Of a stretch of 64,000 nt of DNA, positions 39,087-47,604 are shown one piece after another. Numbering within the stretch: position 1 is the stretch's first letter; each line of letters begins with the position of its first letter. The notes below the pieces were generated by a model. That model had not been told where the DNA came from, searched no databases, and saw only the letters and a program-made list of their open reading frames with translations. This stretch comes from R-RK-3 sp963834945. GTDB taxonomy: Bacteria; Pseudomonadota; Alphaproteobacteria; Rhizobiales; Rhodomicrobiaceae. The position numbers and the translations under genes were made by a program. The stretch covers positions 124,001 to 188,000 of the forward strand of contig CAWIDT010000011.1 of NCBI GenBank assembly GCA_963834945.1. Reading direction: 5' to 3'.

Positions 39087-39172
39087 GGCGGAGCTGCCCT
39101 TCTGTTTGTCAGGGAAAAAAACCTTCTTCTTACTACCGATTTTTTTCTTCTAGTGCAAGCTCCCGAGATTTT

Positions 39173-39721
39173 CTAAAGGGTAGTGTCAGCGAGAGTGTCG
39201 ATGATTCTCCCCATGTTTTGGAATCGCAGGCGCGCGAGAAGTTGCGCCGCGTGCAATCCGCTGACGGGGTGGTGCCAATGCGGCGCGACGTCGAGCAGCG
39301 GCCGTAGAACGAAGGGGCGCAATTCTGCGTGAGCATGTGGCAGAATCAGGGGAAAGCGTTTATTATCGATCGATTGCGCGGCGCGCTGCGACCAATTTAA
39401 GATCAGTCCGTTGTAGTCTATAATGTCGATGTCAAGTGCGCGCGGTCCCCAATGTGGAGTCGAATGCGGCCGCCCTGCCCTTGTTTCGATTTCTTTGATC
39501 CTCGAGAGTAAGGCATCCGGCGGCAGCGCAGTCCTGATCGCAGCAGCCGCATTGGTGAAGATGGGTTGGTCAACTGTTCCATAGGGTGAGGTCAGATAAA
39601 GGCGTGAACGACGCAGAATGCAAACTCCGGAGCGTTCTAGTTCTCGCAGGGCCTCTAAAATTGTTGTATTAGAATTTCCCCACCGACTGATTACATTTGA
39701 GCCTAAACTGATGATAATCAT
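39173..39721 (-). CDS. folK: 2-amino-4-hydroxy-6-hydroxymethyldihydropteridine pyrophosphokinase
   Basis: HPPK of folate synthesis, 182 aa. N-terminal SLGSN, then LTSPYGTVDQPIFTNAA and the signature RPHSTPHWGPRALDIDII with the magnesium-binding aspartates. AT-richer than its neighbours. It forms the folK-rpoZ-rsh order of Rhizobiales and is divergent from the NYN gene; the 126-bp spacer probably holds both promoters. Confidence 0.94.
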   Translation of the reverse strand: MIIISLGSNVISRWGNSNTTILEALRELERSGVCILRRSRLYLTSPYGTVDQPIFTNAAAAIRTALPPDALLSRIKEIETRAGRPHSTPHWGPRALDIDIIDYNGLILNWSQRAAQSIDNKRFPLILPHAHAELRPFVLRPLLDVAPHWHHPVSGLHAAQLLARLRFQNMGRIIDTLADTTL

Positions 39722-39847
39722 TGCAAACTTCGTGGTAACCAGTAAGTTTTAATTTGGGAATGAGCCCCGTATGCCGGGGAAGTTGCTGGAAGACGTGATT
39801 GGCTGGGGCCTTGGTCCCAGGCAGGCGCGCTTCTCAGAAAGGGCCAT

Positions 39848-40480
39848 ATGCAAATGAATTTTTATCCCTCGGAACGAATAGCGCTTTTCATTGATGGCGC
39901 CAATCTCTACGCGACTGCCAAAGCGTTGGGATTCGACATTGATTACAAGCGGTTGCTCACTTTGTTCCGGTCCAAAGGGCGGCTTCTGCGCGCCCTTTAT
40001 TATACCGCGCTGGCCGAGGATCAGGAATATTCCTCGATTCGCCCATTGATCGATTGGCTCGATTATAATGGATATACGATGGTCACGAAGCCGACCAAGG
40101 AATTCACCGACAGCTCCGGCCGCCGCAAGATCAAAGGCAATATGGACATCGAGCTCACCGTCGATGCCATGGAACTGGCCGAGCACCTGGATCATATCGT
40201 GCTGTTTTCTGGCGACGGCGATTTCCGTACCCTCGTCGAGGCGCTGCAGCACAAGGGCAAGCGCGTCAGCGTCATCTCGACAATGAACACGCAACCGCCG
40301 ATGGTGTCGGATGAATTACGTCGTCAGGCCGACCAGTTCGTCGATCTGTCGGACATGGAAGAATTGGTGTGCCGGACCAGTTCGGATCACCATTCGCGCG
40401 GCGAAGGTGGCGGCGGGCGCGGCGGCCAGTCGGCGGCACAATACAGCAACGCCGATTCGGACGATTTCGCCGATGCCTGA
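39848..40480 (+). CDS. NYN domain protein (LabA/DUF88-like)
   Basis: 210 aa. The PIN-like NYN fold is shown by ALFIDGANLY with its first acidic residue, KIKGNMDIELTVDAM in the middle, and LFSGDGDFRTLVE with further acidic residues. NYN proteins are predicted metal-dependent ribonucleases. The C-terminal 40 residues are a low-complexity Gly/Ser/Asp tail (GEGGGGRGGQSAAQ). The presence of this gene divergent from folK is widespread in Rhizobiales. Confidence 0.9.
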   Translation: MQMNFYPSERIALFIDGANLYATAKALGFDIDYKRLLTLFRSKGRLLRALYYTALAEDQEYSSIRPLIDWLDYNGYTMVTKPTKEFTDSSGRRKIKGNMDIELTVDAMELAEHLDHIVLFSGDGDFRTLVEALQHKGKRVSVISTMNTQPPMVSDELRRQADQFVDLSDMEELVCRTSSDHHSRGEGGGGRGGQSAAQYSNADSDDFADA

Positions 40481-40619
40481 GCTTGCGTCCCGGTTCGCTG
40501 CCGGCCGCAAGACCCCGGATGCACGCATTTCCGTGTCCGGGTCTTTGCGTTGCAGGCGGCGAACTGTGCCTTGCCGGCTGCCTCGCCCTGCCGGTTTGAC
40601 GAGGCGCTCCGCTTCCGGG

Positions 40620-40690
40620 TTGCGTCGAGAAAATGCGACAGAATAAGAAACTAGAGCCGCGCTCCGATTTAATCGGAGCGGAAAAGGCTC
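40620..40690. repeat. Palindromic intergenic repeat, copy B (partial)
   Basis: TTGCGTCGAGAAAATGC, then an A-rich stretch, then TAGAGCCGCGCTCCGATT and its mirror AATCGGAGCG, then GAAAAGGCTC. Nearly identical to the second half of the repeat at 54772-54874; the first arm is missing. It lies just before the glycosylase gene, where it creates a spurious upstream extension of the reading frame. Confidence 0.75.
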
Positions 40691-40704
40691 CAGCACTTGG
40701 GCGC

Positions 40705-41355
40705 ATGGACAGGCTTACGACCGCCGAAGAACCGGGGCGCGACTGTGCCCTTTGCCCCAGGCTTGTAGCCTTTCGCGAGGCAAACCGCGCCGCCTTCCCG
40801 GATTGGTTCAACGCCCCTGTCCCATCATTCGGCGCCGATAGCGCCCGCCTGCTGATCGTCGGGCTCGCTCCTGGGCTTCGCGGCGCCAATCGCACGGGCC
40901 GTCCGTTCACCGGCGACCACGCCGGCCTGCTTCTCTATGCCACGCTGGCGCGGTTCGGCTTCGCATCCGGCGATTATGGCGCCTCGCCCGACGACGGATT
41001 GCACCTCATCGACTGCGCGATCACCAATGCGGTGCGCTGTGTGCCGCCGGCCAACAAACCCGAACCCTCCGAGATCGGCACTTGCCGCCAGTTTCTTGCG
41101 CAACGGATTGGTGTTTCGCCCAATTTGAGGGCAATCATTGCACTGGGCCGGATCGCGCACGACACGGTTATTCGCACCCTCGGCCTTAAAATCTCTGCAT
41201 TTCCATTCGGGCACGGTGCTGTCCACGCATTGCCGGGCAGTGCGGTGGCTCTGTTCGACAGTTATCACTGCTCCCGTTACAACACCAATACAGGCATGTT
41301 GACGCAGCAGATGTTCGAAGCCGTCTTCGAAAGCGTCCGAACATATCTTGATTAA
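40705..41355 (+). CDS. Uracil-DNA glycosylase family 5 (UDGb-type)
   Basis: 216 aa from the ATG at 40705 (MDRLTTAEEPGRDCALCPRL); the 24 in-frame codons before it belong to an intergenic repeat. Cysteines in DCALCPRL, the AVRCVPP segment and the TCRQF segment would bind the 4Fe-4S cluster of families 4 and 5. Motif GLAPGLRGANRTGRPFTGD lacks the catalytic Asp of most UDGs, as in family 5, and DSYHCSRYNTNTGM is the second motif. It removes uracil and other deaminated bases from DNA. Confidence 0.9.
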   Translation: MDRLTTAEEPGRDCALCPRLVAFREANRAAFPDWFNAPVPSFGADSARLLIVGLAPGLRGANRTGRPFTGDHAGLLLYATLARFGFASGDYGASPDDGLHLIDCAITNAVRCVPPANKPEPSEIGTCRQFLAQRIGVSPNLRAIIALGRIAHDTVIRTLGLKISAFPFGHGAVHALPGSAVALFDSYHCSRYNTNTGMLTQQMFEAVFESVRTYLD

Positions 41356-41439
41356 TCATCGAGCAGCAATGTAGACTAGTTGTCCTTGTCTGGCTTTGGC
41401 CCTGGCATTGGGGTCAAATCTTAGCTGATAGGACGGCAA

Positions 41440-41844
41440 ATGCTTGAAATATCGACCGCAAAAGTCGCCCATGTCATTATTCGCGCCCGCGAATATGACG
41501 CCAAGGTAGGCACCTGGGAGGATCCGCTAAGCAGCAGCTTTCATGACGAAGGCAACCATACGGTTCTGGAAAATTTCGCTACCGAGTCAACGCGCAGCGA
41601 ACTGGCCGAATTCATCGGAGGCCTGAATGACGACGAGCAGGCCAGCCTTGTCGCATTGGCAAGGCTTGGGCGCGGCTCCTTTGCCCCGGAAGAACTCGAC
41701 GACGCGATCGAGACGGCGAAATCGGAACAGGCGAGCAAGACCCAGGACTATCTGATCGGCATTCCGCTGCTCGCCGAATATCTGAAGGACGGCCTGGATA
41801 AGCTGGGCTTTTCTGTCGAAGAAGCCGGAGAGTGCATCCCCTAA
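41440..41844 (+). CDS. DUF3775 protein
   Basis: 134-aa soluble acidic protein. The start MLEISTAKVAHVIIRAREYD and the block EFIGGLNDDEQASLVALARLGRG are the DUF3775 core; IPLLAEYLKDGLDKLG ends the protein. Function unknown. Found mainly in alphaproteobacteria. Confidence 0.85.
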   Translation: MLEISTAKVAHVIIRAREYDAKVGTWEDPLSSSFHDEGNHTVLENFATESTRSELAEFIGGLNDDEQASLVALARLGRGSFAPEELDDAIETAKSEQASKTQDYLIGIPLLAEYLKDGLDKLGFSVEEAGECIP

Positions 41845-41865
41845 GGGCAAGCGGACCCGTAGAAT

Positions 41866-43029
41866 TCAGGAAGCCTGCAGCCGTCTTTCCGCAACGCGCG
41901 CCAGGATGCTCGCCCCGACCGGCAGGATGGCGTCGTCGAGGATGAAGCCGGAATTGTGCAGCGGCACGGTTCCGGCATGCCCGACCCAGCAATAGCAGCC
42001 CGGCACGGCATGCAGCATGTCGGCGAAGTCCTCGCTGCCCATCAGCAGCTTGGGCTCCGTCAGCACATTGGCGTCGCCGACGATATCGCGGCAGGCATCC
42101 GCCAGAGCGATCGTCTCGGCCTCGCTGTTCTCCAAGACCGAGAAGGTGTTGCGAAGCTCAAGCGCGATCTCGACCTCGAACGCCGCCGCGATCCCGGCCA
42201 CGATGGTGCGGATCCGGTGGCGCATCGTCTCCGCGATCTCATCGGAGAAGGTGCGCATCGTGCCGCAAAGAACCGCTTCCTCGGGAATGACATTATAGGC
42301 CGAACCCGCATGGAACTGGGTCACGGACAGCACGGCCGCCTGGGTGGGGTCCGTATTGCGGCTGACGATGCTTTGCAGCGCCTCGACCAGCGCCGCGCCG
42401 ATGACGATCGGGTCGCGCGAAACCTGCGGCATCGCGGCATGGCTGCCGCTTCCCTTGATGCGGATGTCGAAGAAATCTGCGCCCGCCATCGCAATGCCTG
42501 GAAAGACGCGCACTTGCCCGGCCTCGGTGTAAGGCGAGTTGTGCAGCGCATAGATTTCGTCGCAGGGGAACCGCTCGAACAGCTTGTCCGCCAGCATGGC
42601 GCGCGCCCCGCCGAGCCCTTCTTCGGCAGGCTGAAAAATGAGAACGGCGGTTCCGGCGAAATCGCGATGCTCCGCGAGATAGCGCGCCGCCCCGAGCAGC
42701 ATGGTGGTATGGCCGTCATGGCCGCAGCCATGGAAGCGCCCCGGGATGGTGGACCGGTACGGCAGGTTGGTCATTTCGTCCATCGGCAGCGCGTCCATGT
42801 CGGCGCGCAGGCCGATGCGACGCCCCTCGCCGCGCGTGCCGCGCACGATGCCGACGACGCCGGTCCGGCCGATATTGCGATGGATTTCGACACCCCAGCC
42901 TTGCAGCTTCTCGGCGACGATGCTGGACGTGCGCACCTCCTCGAAGCCGATCTCGGGATGGGCGTGAATGTCGTGGCGGATCGCCGTCAGCTCGTCGGCA
43001 TAGGCGTCGATAGGGGCAAGGGTCGGCAT
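41866..43029 (-). CDS. M20 family amidohydrolase (hippurate hydrolase-like)
   Basis: 387 aa. Metal-binding motifs: ADMDALPM, CGHDGHTTMLLGAA, FQPAEEGLGGARAM, and a late histidine in AVPGCYCWVGHAG; the dimerisation domain includes GSGSHAAMPQVSRDPI. The family removes acyl groups from amino acids (hippurate, indole-3-acetyl-amino acids and similar). No signal peptide. Monocistronic, about 90 bp after pdxH on the same strand. Confidence 0.92.
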   Translation of the reverse strand: MPTLAPIDAYADELTAIRHDIHAHPEIGFEEVRTSSIVAEKLQGWGVEIHRNIGRTGVVGIVRGTRGEGRRIGLRADMDALPMDEMTNLPYRSTIPGRFHGCGHDGHTTMLLGAARYLAEHRDFAGTAVLIFQPAEEGLGGARAMLADKLFERFPCDEIYALHNSPYTEAGQVRVFPGIAMAGADFFDIRIKGSGSHAAMPQVSRDPIVIGAALVEALQSIVSRNTDPTQAAVLSVTQFHAGSAYNVIPEEAVLCGTMRTFSDEIAETMRHRIRTIVAGIAAAFEVEIALELRNTFSVLENSEAETIALADACRDIVGDANVLTEPKLLMGSEDFADMLHAVPGCYCWVGHAGTVPLHNSGFILDDAILPVGASILARVAERRLQAS

Positions 43030-43116
43030 GGATTGGTCCTATTGTGGTCGAGTAAGAGCCAGGAGAAGCCGCGACTAAAAACTCGGCCTCCGCGCCTCAA
43101 GCGCAAGGCGCAACCG

Positions 43117-43761
43117 TCAAGGAAAGAGCCGCGTCGTCTCCCACGCCTCGGCGCTGCCGCCGCCGCGCCGGAAAACGAGGCGGTCATGCAGGCGGAATGG
43201 CCGGTCGTGCCAGAATTCCATTTCGACCGGGCTGAGGCGGAACCCGGACCAATAGGCCGGGCGCGGAATCTCGCCGATCACATATCGCGCCGTATAGCGC
43301 GCCACGGCGGCTTCGAGGGCAAAGCGTCCTTCGAGCGGCCGGGATTGCTGCGACGCCCAGGCCCCGATCCGGCTGCCGCGCGAACGGGTGCCGAAATAGG
43401 CGTTCGCCTCCGCCTCGGTAACGGGCTGCACGGTGCCGCGAACGCGCACTTGCCGCCGCAGGCTCTTCCAGTGAAAACACAAGGCGGCCTTGCCGCTGGA
43501 CAGCAATTCCCGCCCCTTGGCGCTTTCGTAATTCGTATAGAACACGAACCCCTCCGGACCGGCGTCCTTCAGCAGGACCATGCGTACATTGGGCATTCCG
43601 GTTTCGTCGACGGTTGCCAGCGCCATGGCGTTAGGGTCATTGGGTTCTTTGGCTTCGGCATCCGCGAACCAGGCGGCGAACAGCGCAAAAGGCTCGGTTT
43701 CCCGCGAAAAGTCGGTGGCCTGGGAGACGCTGTCATAATCGCGATTGGAGGGCGTGCTCAT
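43117..43761 (-). CDS. pdxH: Pyridoxamine 5'-phosphate oxidase
   Basis: FMN enzyme that makes pyridoxal phosphate from PNP or PMP; 214 aa. NVRMVLLKDAGPEGFVFYTNYESAKGREL (short form: VRMVLLK and FYTNYESAKG) binds FMN, and SRGSRIGAWASQQS and the C-terminal RLFP are family marks. It forms, with pdxJ at 29647, the DXP-dependent B6 route. Divergent from fabI across a 219-bp spacer. Confidence 0.94.
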   Translation of the reverse strand: MSTPSNRDYDSVSQATDFSRETEPFALFAAWFADAEAKEPNDPNAMALATVDETGMPNVRMVLLKDAGPEGFVFYTNYESAKGRELLSSGKAALCFHWKSLRRQVRVRGTVQPVTEAEANAYFGTRSRGSRIGAWASQQSRPLEGRFALEAAVARYTARYVIGEIPRPAYWSGFRLSPVEMEFWHDRPFRLHDRLVFRRGGGSAEAWETTRLFP

Positions 43762-43980
43762 CTCTTACCGTGCGCTAATCGGGATGCTCGCGAGGATAGG
43801 CCGGCGCGATCTTAATGTCTCCTTAATCCTGGCATCATGCTCGCTGGAAGAGGAAATCGGACGTACGAAGCCGCGCATCGTTGGAAAATCCGGTCTCATG
43901 CCCGCGCCCGGCAGCATGTGGCTGGACGCATGATGTCTTTTGTGTAGGATGCCCGCGATCCTAGCGACTGGAGGAAACGC

Positions 43981-44808
43981 GTGCTCGAACGTGGACAGCT
44001 GATGAACGGCAAGCGAGGCCTGATCATGGGCGTCGCGAACAACCGCTCGATCGCATGGGGCATCGCCAAGAGTGTGGCGTCGCAAGGAGCCTCGCTCGCC
44101 TTCACCTATCAGGGTGACGCGATCAAGAAGCGGGTCGAGCCGCTTGCCGCCGAAATCGGCTCCGACATCGTGCTGCCCTGCGACGTGACGGACAAAGCCT
44201 CGGTCGATGCGGTGTTCGAAAAGCTTGCGCAGAGTTGGGGAACGCTCGATTTCGTCGTCCACGCCATCGCCTATTCGGACCCGGCCGAACTCGACGGCCG
44301 CTATGTCGATACCAGCCAGGAGAATTTCAGCAAATCGCTGCTGATCTCGTGCTATTCCTTTACCGCCATCGCCCAGCGCGCCGAAAAGCTGATGCCGCAG
44401 GGTGGCTCGCTTCTCACGCTGACCTATTACGGTGCGGAGAAAGTGATGCCGCATTACAACGTCATGGGTGTGGCGAAGGCGGCGCTTGAGGCGAGCGTGC
44501 GCTATCTAGCCGTCGACCTGGGCAGGCAGGGCATCCGGGTAAACGCCATTTCCGCTGGGCCTATCAAAACCTTAGCGGCTTCGGGCATCAGCGATTTTCG
44601 CTACATCCTGAAGTGGAACGAGTATAATTCGCCGATGCGGCGCGTCGTTTCGATCGAGGATGTCGGTGGTGCCGGACTCTATCTGCTGTCTGAATTGAGC
44701 CGCGGGGTGACCGGCGAAGTGCACCACGTCGATTCCGGCTATCATGTGGTCGGCATGAAAGCGGAAGATGCGCCCGATATTTCCGTCGCGGTGAAAAACG
44801 GAGAGTAA
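43981..44808 (+). CDS. fabI: Enoyl-[acyl-carrier-protein] reductase (NADH)
   Basis: Last step of the fatty acid elongation cycle. 275 aa. The SDR cofactor loop GVANNRSIAWGIAKS and the catalytic Tyr-x6-Lys in YNVMGVAKAALE are those of FabI. GGAGG 6 nt before the GTG at 43981 favours that start over the ATG seven codons on. The next gene begins 5 bp after its stop. Confidence 0.94.
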   Translation: MLERGQLMNGKRGLIMGVANNRSIAWGIAKSVASQGASLAFTYQGDAIKKRVEPLAAEIGSDIVLPCDVTDKASVDAVFEKLAQSWGTLDFVVHAIAYSDPAELDGRYVDTSQENFSKSLLISCYSFTAIAQRAEKLMPQGGSLLTLTYYGAEKVMPHYNVMGVAKAALEASVRYLAVDLGRQGIRVNAISAGPIKTLAASGISDFRYILKWNEYNSPMRRVVSIEDVGGAGLYLLSELSRGVTGEVHHVDSGYHVVGMKAEDAPDISVAVKNGE

Positions 44809-44813
44809 CGAAC

Positions 44814-45644
44814 ATGCATCCAATGCGGCTGATCACCTATGCGCTTCTGACCAGTGTGGTCAGCCTTGTGGCTATGGGCGGCGTCGGGTTCTATGTCGGC
44901 TATTCCGCCGGGCGCGGCGATATGAGCGAATTGAAAGCGCTGATCGCCGCCGGCGGCTCGGCTGAAAACGCCGCCGCGCTCGCCGAAGCGCTGAAGCAGC
45001 AGCAGAACGTCGCCCAGGCCGCGCCGCCTCCCGCCCCGGCTCCCGCGCCGGAGGTCAATCTTTCGCCCGTGCTGGATGAGATCCGCTCGATGAGCGCGCA
45101 GATCGGTAAGCTTGAGAAGAGTGCGTCAGCGACGCCCGCCCCGGCCCCGGCCCCAGCGCCGCAAATCGTCGATCGCATCGTCGAAAAAGTGAAGGAAGAC
45201 CCTAGAACCAAGCAGGAGCTTCTTTCCGTCAAACAATTGCTCTCAGAAGCGAATGAACAATATCAAAGCTGCAAGCAGAACCTGACCACGCTGGAAGCCA
45301 AAGTCGAAGAGGTCAAGAACACGCCTCCCACTCAGGTCGCCCTGGCGCAGCCCGACATTCGCGAGGACGCACAGCCACCGCGCGATCCCGCCTCGGTGGT
45401 CCTGTTCGACAATGTGCTGCTGAAGCGCGATCAGAAGAAGGTCTACAATGATGTCGACGTTGCCTTGAGCCTGAATTCCATCGCTTCGCGCTCGGCAAAG
45501 CTGGTCGTCAACCAGCAGACGCTCGGCATCGCCTTCGGCGAACGCAAAATCTTCCAGCATCGCGACGTCACCTGCGAACTCGTGCTGATGGAAACCGACC
45601 TGGAAGGCGGCAAGGCCCGTTTCAGCATCGCTTGTAAGCGTTAA
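44814..45644 (+). CDS. Membrane-anchored proline-rich coiled-coil protein, unknown
   Basis: 276 aa, not recognised. One N-terminal TM helix (ITYALLTSVVSLVAMGGVGFYVGYSAG), two Ala/Pro-rich linkers (APPPAPAPAPE; TPAPAPAPAPQ), a coiled-coil stretch (KQELLSVKQLLSEANEQYQS ... QNLTTLEAKVEEVKN), and a compact C-terminal domain with two cysteines (DVTCELVLMET; SIACKR). The linkers suggest it spans part of the periplasm. GGAGAG from the end of fabI serves as its ribosome binding site, so it is cotranscribed with fabI and probably with the phosphatase gene that follows. Confidence 0.7.
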   Translation: MHPMRLITYALLTSVVSLVAMGGVGFYVGYSAGRGDMSELKALIAAGGSAENAAALAEALKQQQNVAQAAPPPAPAPAPEVNLSPVLDEIRSMSAQIGKLEKSASATPAPAPAPAPQIVDRIVEKVKEDPRTKQELLSVKQLLSEANEQYQSCKQNLTTLEAKVEEVKNTPPTQVALAQPDIREDAQPPRDPASVVLFDNVLLKRDQKKVYNDVDVALSLNSIASRSAKLVVNQQTLGIAFGERKIFQHRDVTCELVLMETDLEGGKARFSIACKR

Positions 45645-45652
45645 TCCCTCCT

Positions 45653-46237
45653 ATGCCGCTGATTTACTTCCTCCGCCATGGCGAGACGGACTGGAACGCC
45701 GCGAAGCGCATCCAAGGCCATCTGGACGCGCCGCTGAACGATAAGGGGCGCGGTCAGGCGGCGCGCAATGGCCGGGTCCTGGCCGAGCTGATCCGTGACG
45801 CGGACGCATTCGACTTCGTGTCGAGCCCGCTGGTCCGCGCGAGCGAAACCATGGAGATCGTGCGGCGCGAACTCGGCCTCGATCCCAAGGGCTATCGGAC
45901 GGATCTGCGTCTGCGCGAATACAATCTGGGCGACTGGCAGGGCTCCCTCTATCCCGACATCGAACGCGATTTCCCCGAATTGATCGCCGAGCGGGACCGG
46001 GACCCGTGGAATTTTCGCTATCCTGGTGAAGGCGGCGAAAGCTTCGCGCTCTTATCGGCGCGCGTGCTCGCCTGGCTTGCCGAGATCGACCGTGACACCC
46101 TCACCACCTCTCATGGCGGGGTCATGCGCTGCCTGCGGCGGCATTTCCTTAATACCGACGCCGCAGCGACCTTCAAGCTCGACATGCCCCAGGACAAGGT
46201 GCTGCGGATCGAGAACGGCGCCATCACCATCCTGTAA
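45653..46237 (+). CDS. Histidine phosphatase family protein (phosphoglycerate mutase-like)
   Basis: 194 aa. The catalytic RHGETDWN (His at position 9) opens the protein; the second histidine lies in LTTSHGGVMRCL, and SPLVRASETMEI carries the phosphate-binding Arg. EYNLGDWQG is typical of cofactor-dependent mutase-like phosphatases. Substrate unclear. The upstream gene ends 8 bp before it. Confidence 0.9.
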   Translation: MPLIYFLRHGETDWNAAKRIQGHLDAPLNDKGRGQAARNGRVLAELIRDADAFDFVSSPLVRASETMEIVRRELGLDPKGYRTDLRLREYNLGDWQGSLYPDIERDFPELIAERDRDPWNFRYPGEGGESFALLSARVLAWLAEIDRDTLTTSHGGVMRCLRRHFLNTDAAATFKLDMPQDKVLRIENGAITIL

Positions 46238-46256
46238 ACAACCTCGCGCGCCCCGC

Positions 46257-46340
46257 ATCGAACCGAAAAGTGCGCAGCGGTTTTCGGACAAATCCGATGC
46301 GCAAACAAATAATCAGGGCGACCGAGCCAATTCCGAATAA
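46257..46340. repeat. Palindromic intergenic repeat, copy C
   Basis: Same nested layout as copy A: outer arms GCATCG (46257-46262) and CGATGC (46297-46302), inner arms CCGAAAA and TTTTCGG around GTGCGCAGCGG, then GCAAACAA. The arms differ from copy A but pair perfectly with each other, so changes are compensated. Confidence 0.72.
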
Positions 46341-46367
46341 AGGGCCGTCGCTCTGAGCGCGCGGGCG

Positions 46368-47294
46368 TCAGAACACGGCAACGCGGTAGCCGACGCGCGG
46401 GAAATGCACCGTCACGCGGCCGCATTCAGGCTGCTCGCGGGAGATGGCGATCGCCTGCATGCCCACCGCGCGCACGATGCCGGCGATCGGCCTTTCGCCG
46501 CTGTCCGTGAGGGGCGCAACCGTCACCGACATGCCCGGTCGTAGCCCCTGCGGATCGAGCGGATCGTGCATTTCCGGTGTTTCCGGCTCCGCAGCCTTTG
46601 CCACTGCCAGCGCTTCGGCCGTGCTCATTGGCGAGGAGGAGCCATGGCCGATGGCCACCATGCGTTCGGCCCAGGCGTTAAGCAGCGGAAATTCCGCTAA
46701 AAACGCATCCGCGTTGGCATAGCGCGCCTTCATAAACCAGAGCAGATACCACACAAGAAGATCGGGCATTCCCGGTTCGTCACCCAGAATATAGCGCCGC
46801 CCGCTGGAAAGCCGTTCCTCCACCCAGCCGAGTTGCGCGCGCCATTGAGCCAGCGTGTGCGGCATGTCCGCCGCCTCCTTGGCGATGTCGCCCTGCGAGC
46901 CGAGATACAGCCGTGTACGGTCGGCCAGAAGCGCGGGCGGCACACTATCGGCGAGCGGGGCGAAGGCGATACGGAACACGGTCTCGAACATCGGCCCGTC
47001 CGTCCATCGCGACAGCCCGAATGGAATTCCGAACCCCTGGTTGGGGAAAAGGCTTGGGCTCGGCGCGCGCCGCTCCAATTCGCGCAGGATGCATTGCGTG
47101 TCGCAATAGATATCGGCGCCGATCTGCATCACCGGAATGCGGCGGTACCCGCCCGTCATGATGAACAGCTCGGGGCGGTCGGGCAGCCGGTTCTCTTCCA
47201 CTGAGCGCCAGCTCAGCGACTTGAGGCCGAGCGCAGTGCGCACCTTTTCGGCCACCGGCGACTGAGGATAGTGATGGAGGATGATTTCGGTCAT
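46368..47294 (-). CDS. Glutathione S-transferase family protein
   Basis: 308 aa from MTEIILHHYPQSPVAEKVR; the 18 codons upstream in frame are unlikely to be used. N-terminal thioredoxin-like domain (GGYRRIPVMQIGADIYCDTQCIL with cis-Pro), a helical C-terminal domain to about residue 225, and an 80-residue extra domain (GLRPGMSVTVAPLTDSGE ... GRVTVHFPRVGYRVAVF) that looks beta-rich. The long C-terminal extension is more than a standard GST has. Substrate unknown. Confidence 0.82.
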   Translation of the reverse strand: MTEIILHHYPQSPVAEKVRTALGLKSLSWRSVEENRLPDRPELFIMTGGYRRIPVMQIGADIYCDTQCILRELERRAPSPSLFPNQGFGIPFGLSRWTDGPMFETVFRIAFAPLADSVPPALLADRTRLYLGSQGDIAKEAADMPHTLAQWRAQLGWVEERLSSGRRYILGDEPGMPDLLVWYLLWFMKARYANADAFLAEFPLLNAWAERMVAIGHGSSSPMSTAEALAVAKAAEPETPEMHDPLDPQGLRPGMSVTVAPLTDSGERPIAGIVRAVGMQAIAISREQPECGRVTVHFPRVGYRVAVF

Positions 47295-47604
47295 GGCTTC
47301 CCTATGAGACGAACGTTCCGCGGATCGGAAACTTGTTCTGAATGACAAATTGATGCCGTCGAGCAGCGCCAGACGCGCCGGCCCGGCGGACGGCCACGCC
47401 GACGGCAGGTTCCCTCACTATGGCGGCGGCGTGCCGCCGCGTCCACATCCGCCTTATGGGGAGGCGGCAACATACGGATAACGCACCCGGAAACGCGCTG
47501 CCCATGGAGGCGGGCATCGGCGGCATCGAAGGCACTTGAGAAACGCGCCGCAACCGCTAATCTGCCGCTGTTCGCCTCCACACCCGAACCGCTGACGAGG
47601 ACGC
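47295..47604. other. Intergenic region, no gene seen
   Basis: 310 bp between the divergent GST and nudC genes. No RNA gene or clear promoter recognised. Confidence 0.45.

Noticed and set aside
38679..39172. TTGCAC-17-TAGTAA promoter before rpoZ
   Set aside because: The -10 box matches the consensus too poorly to report as a feature.
41956..43815. 619-codon plus-strand frame opposite the M20 hydrolase and pdxH
   Set aside because: It covers two well-recognised genes in antisense and has no family motif.
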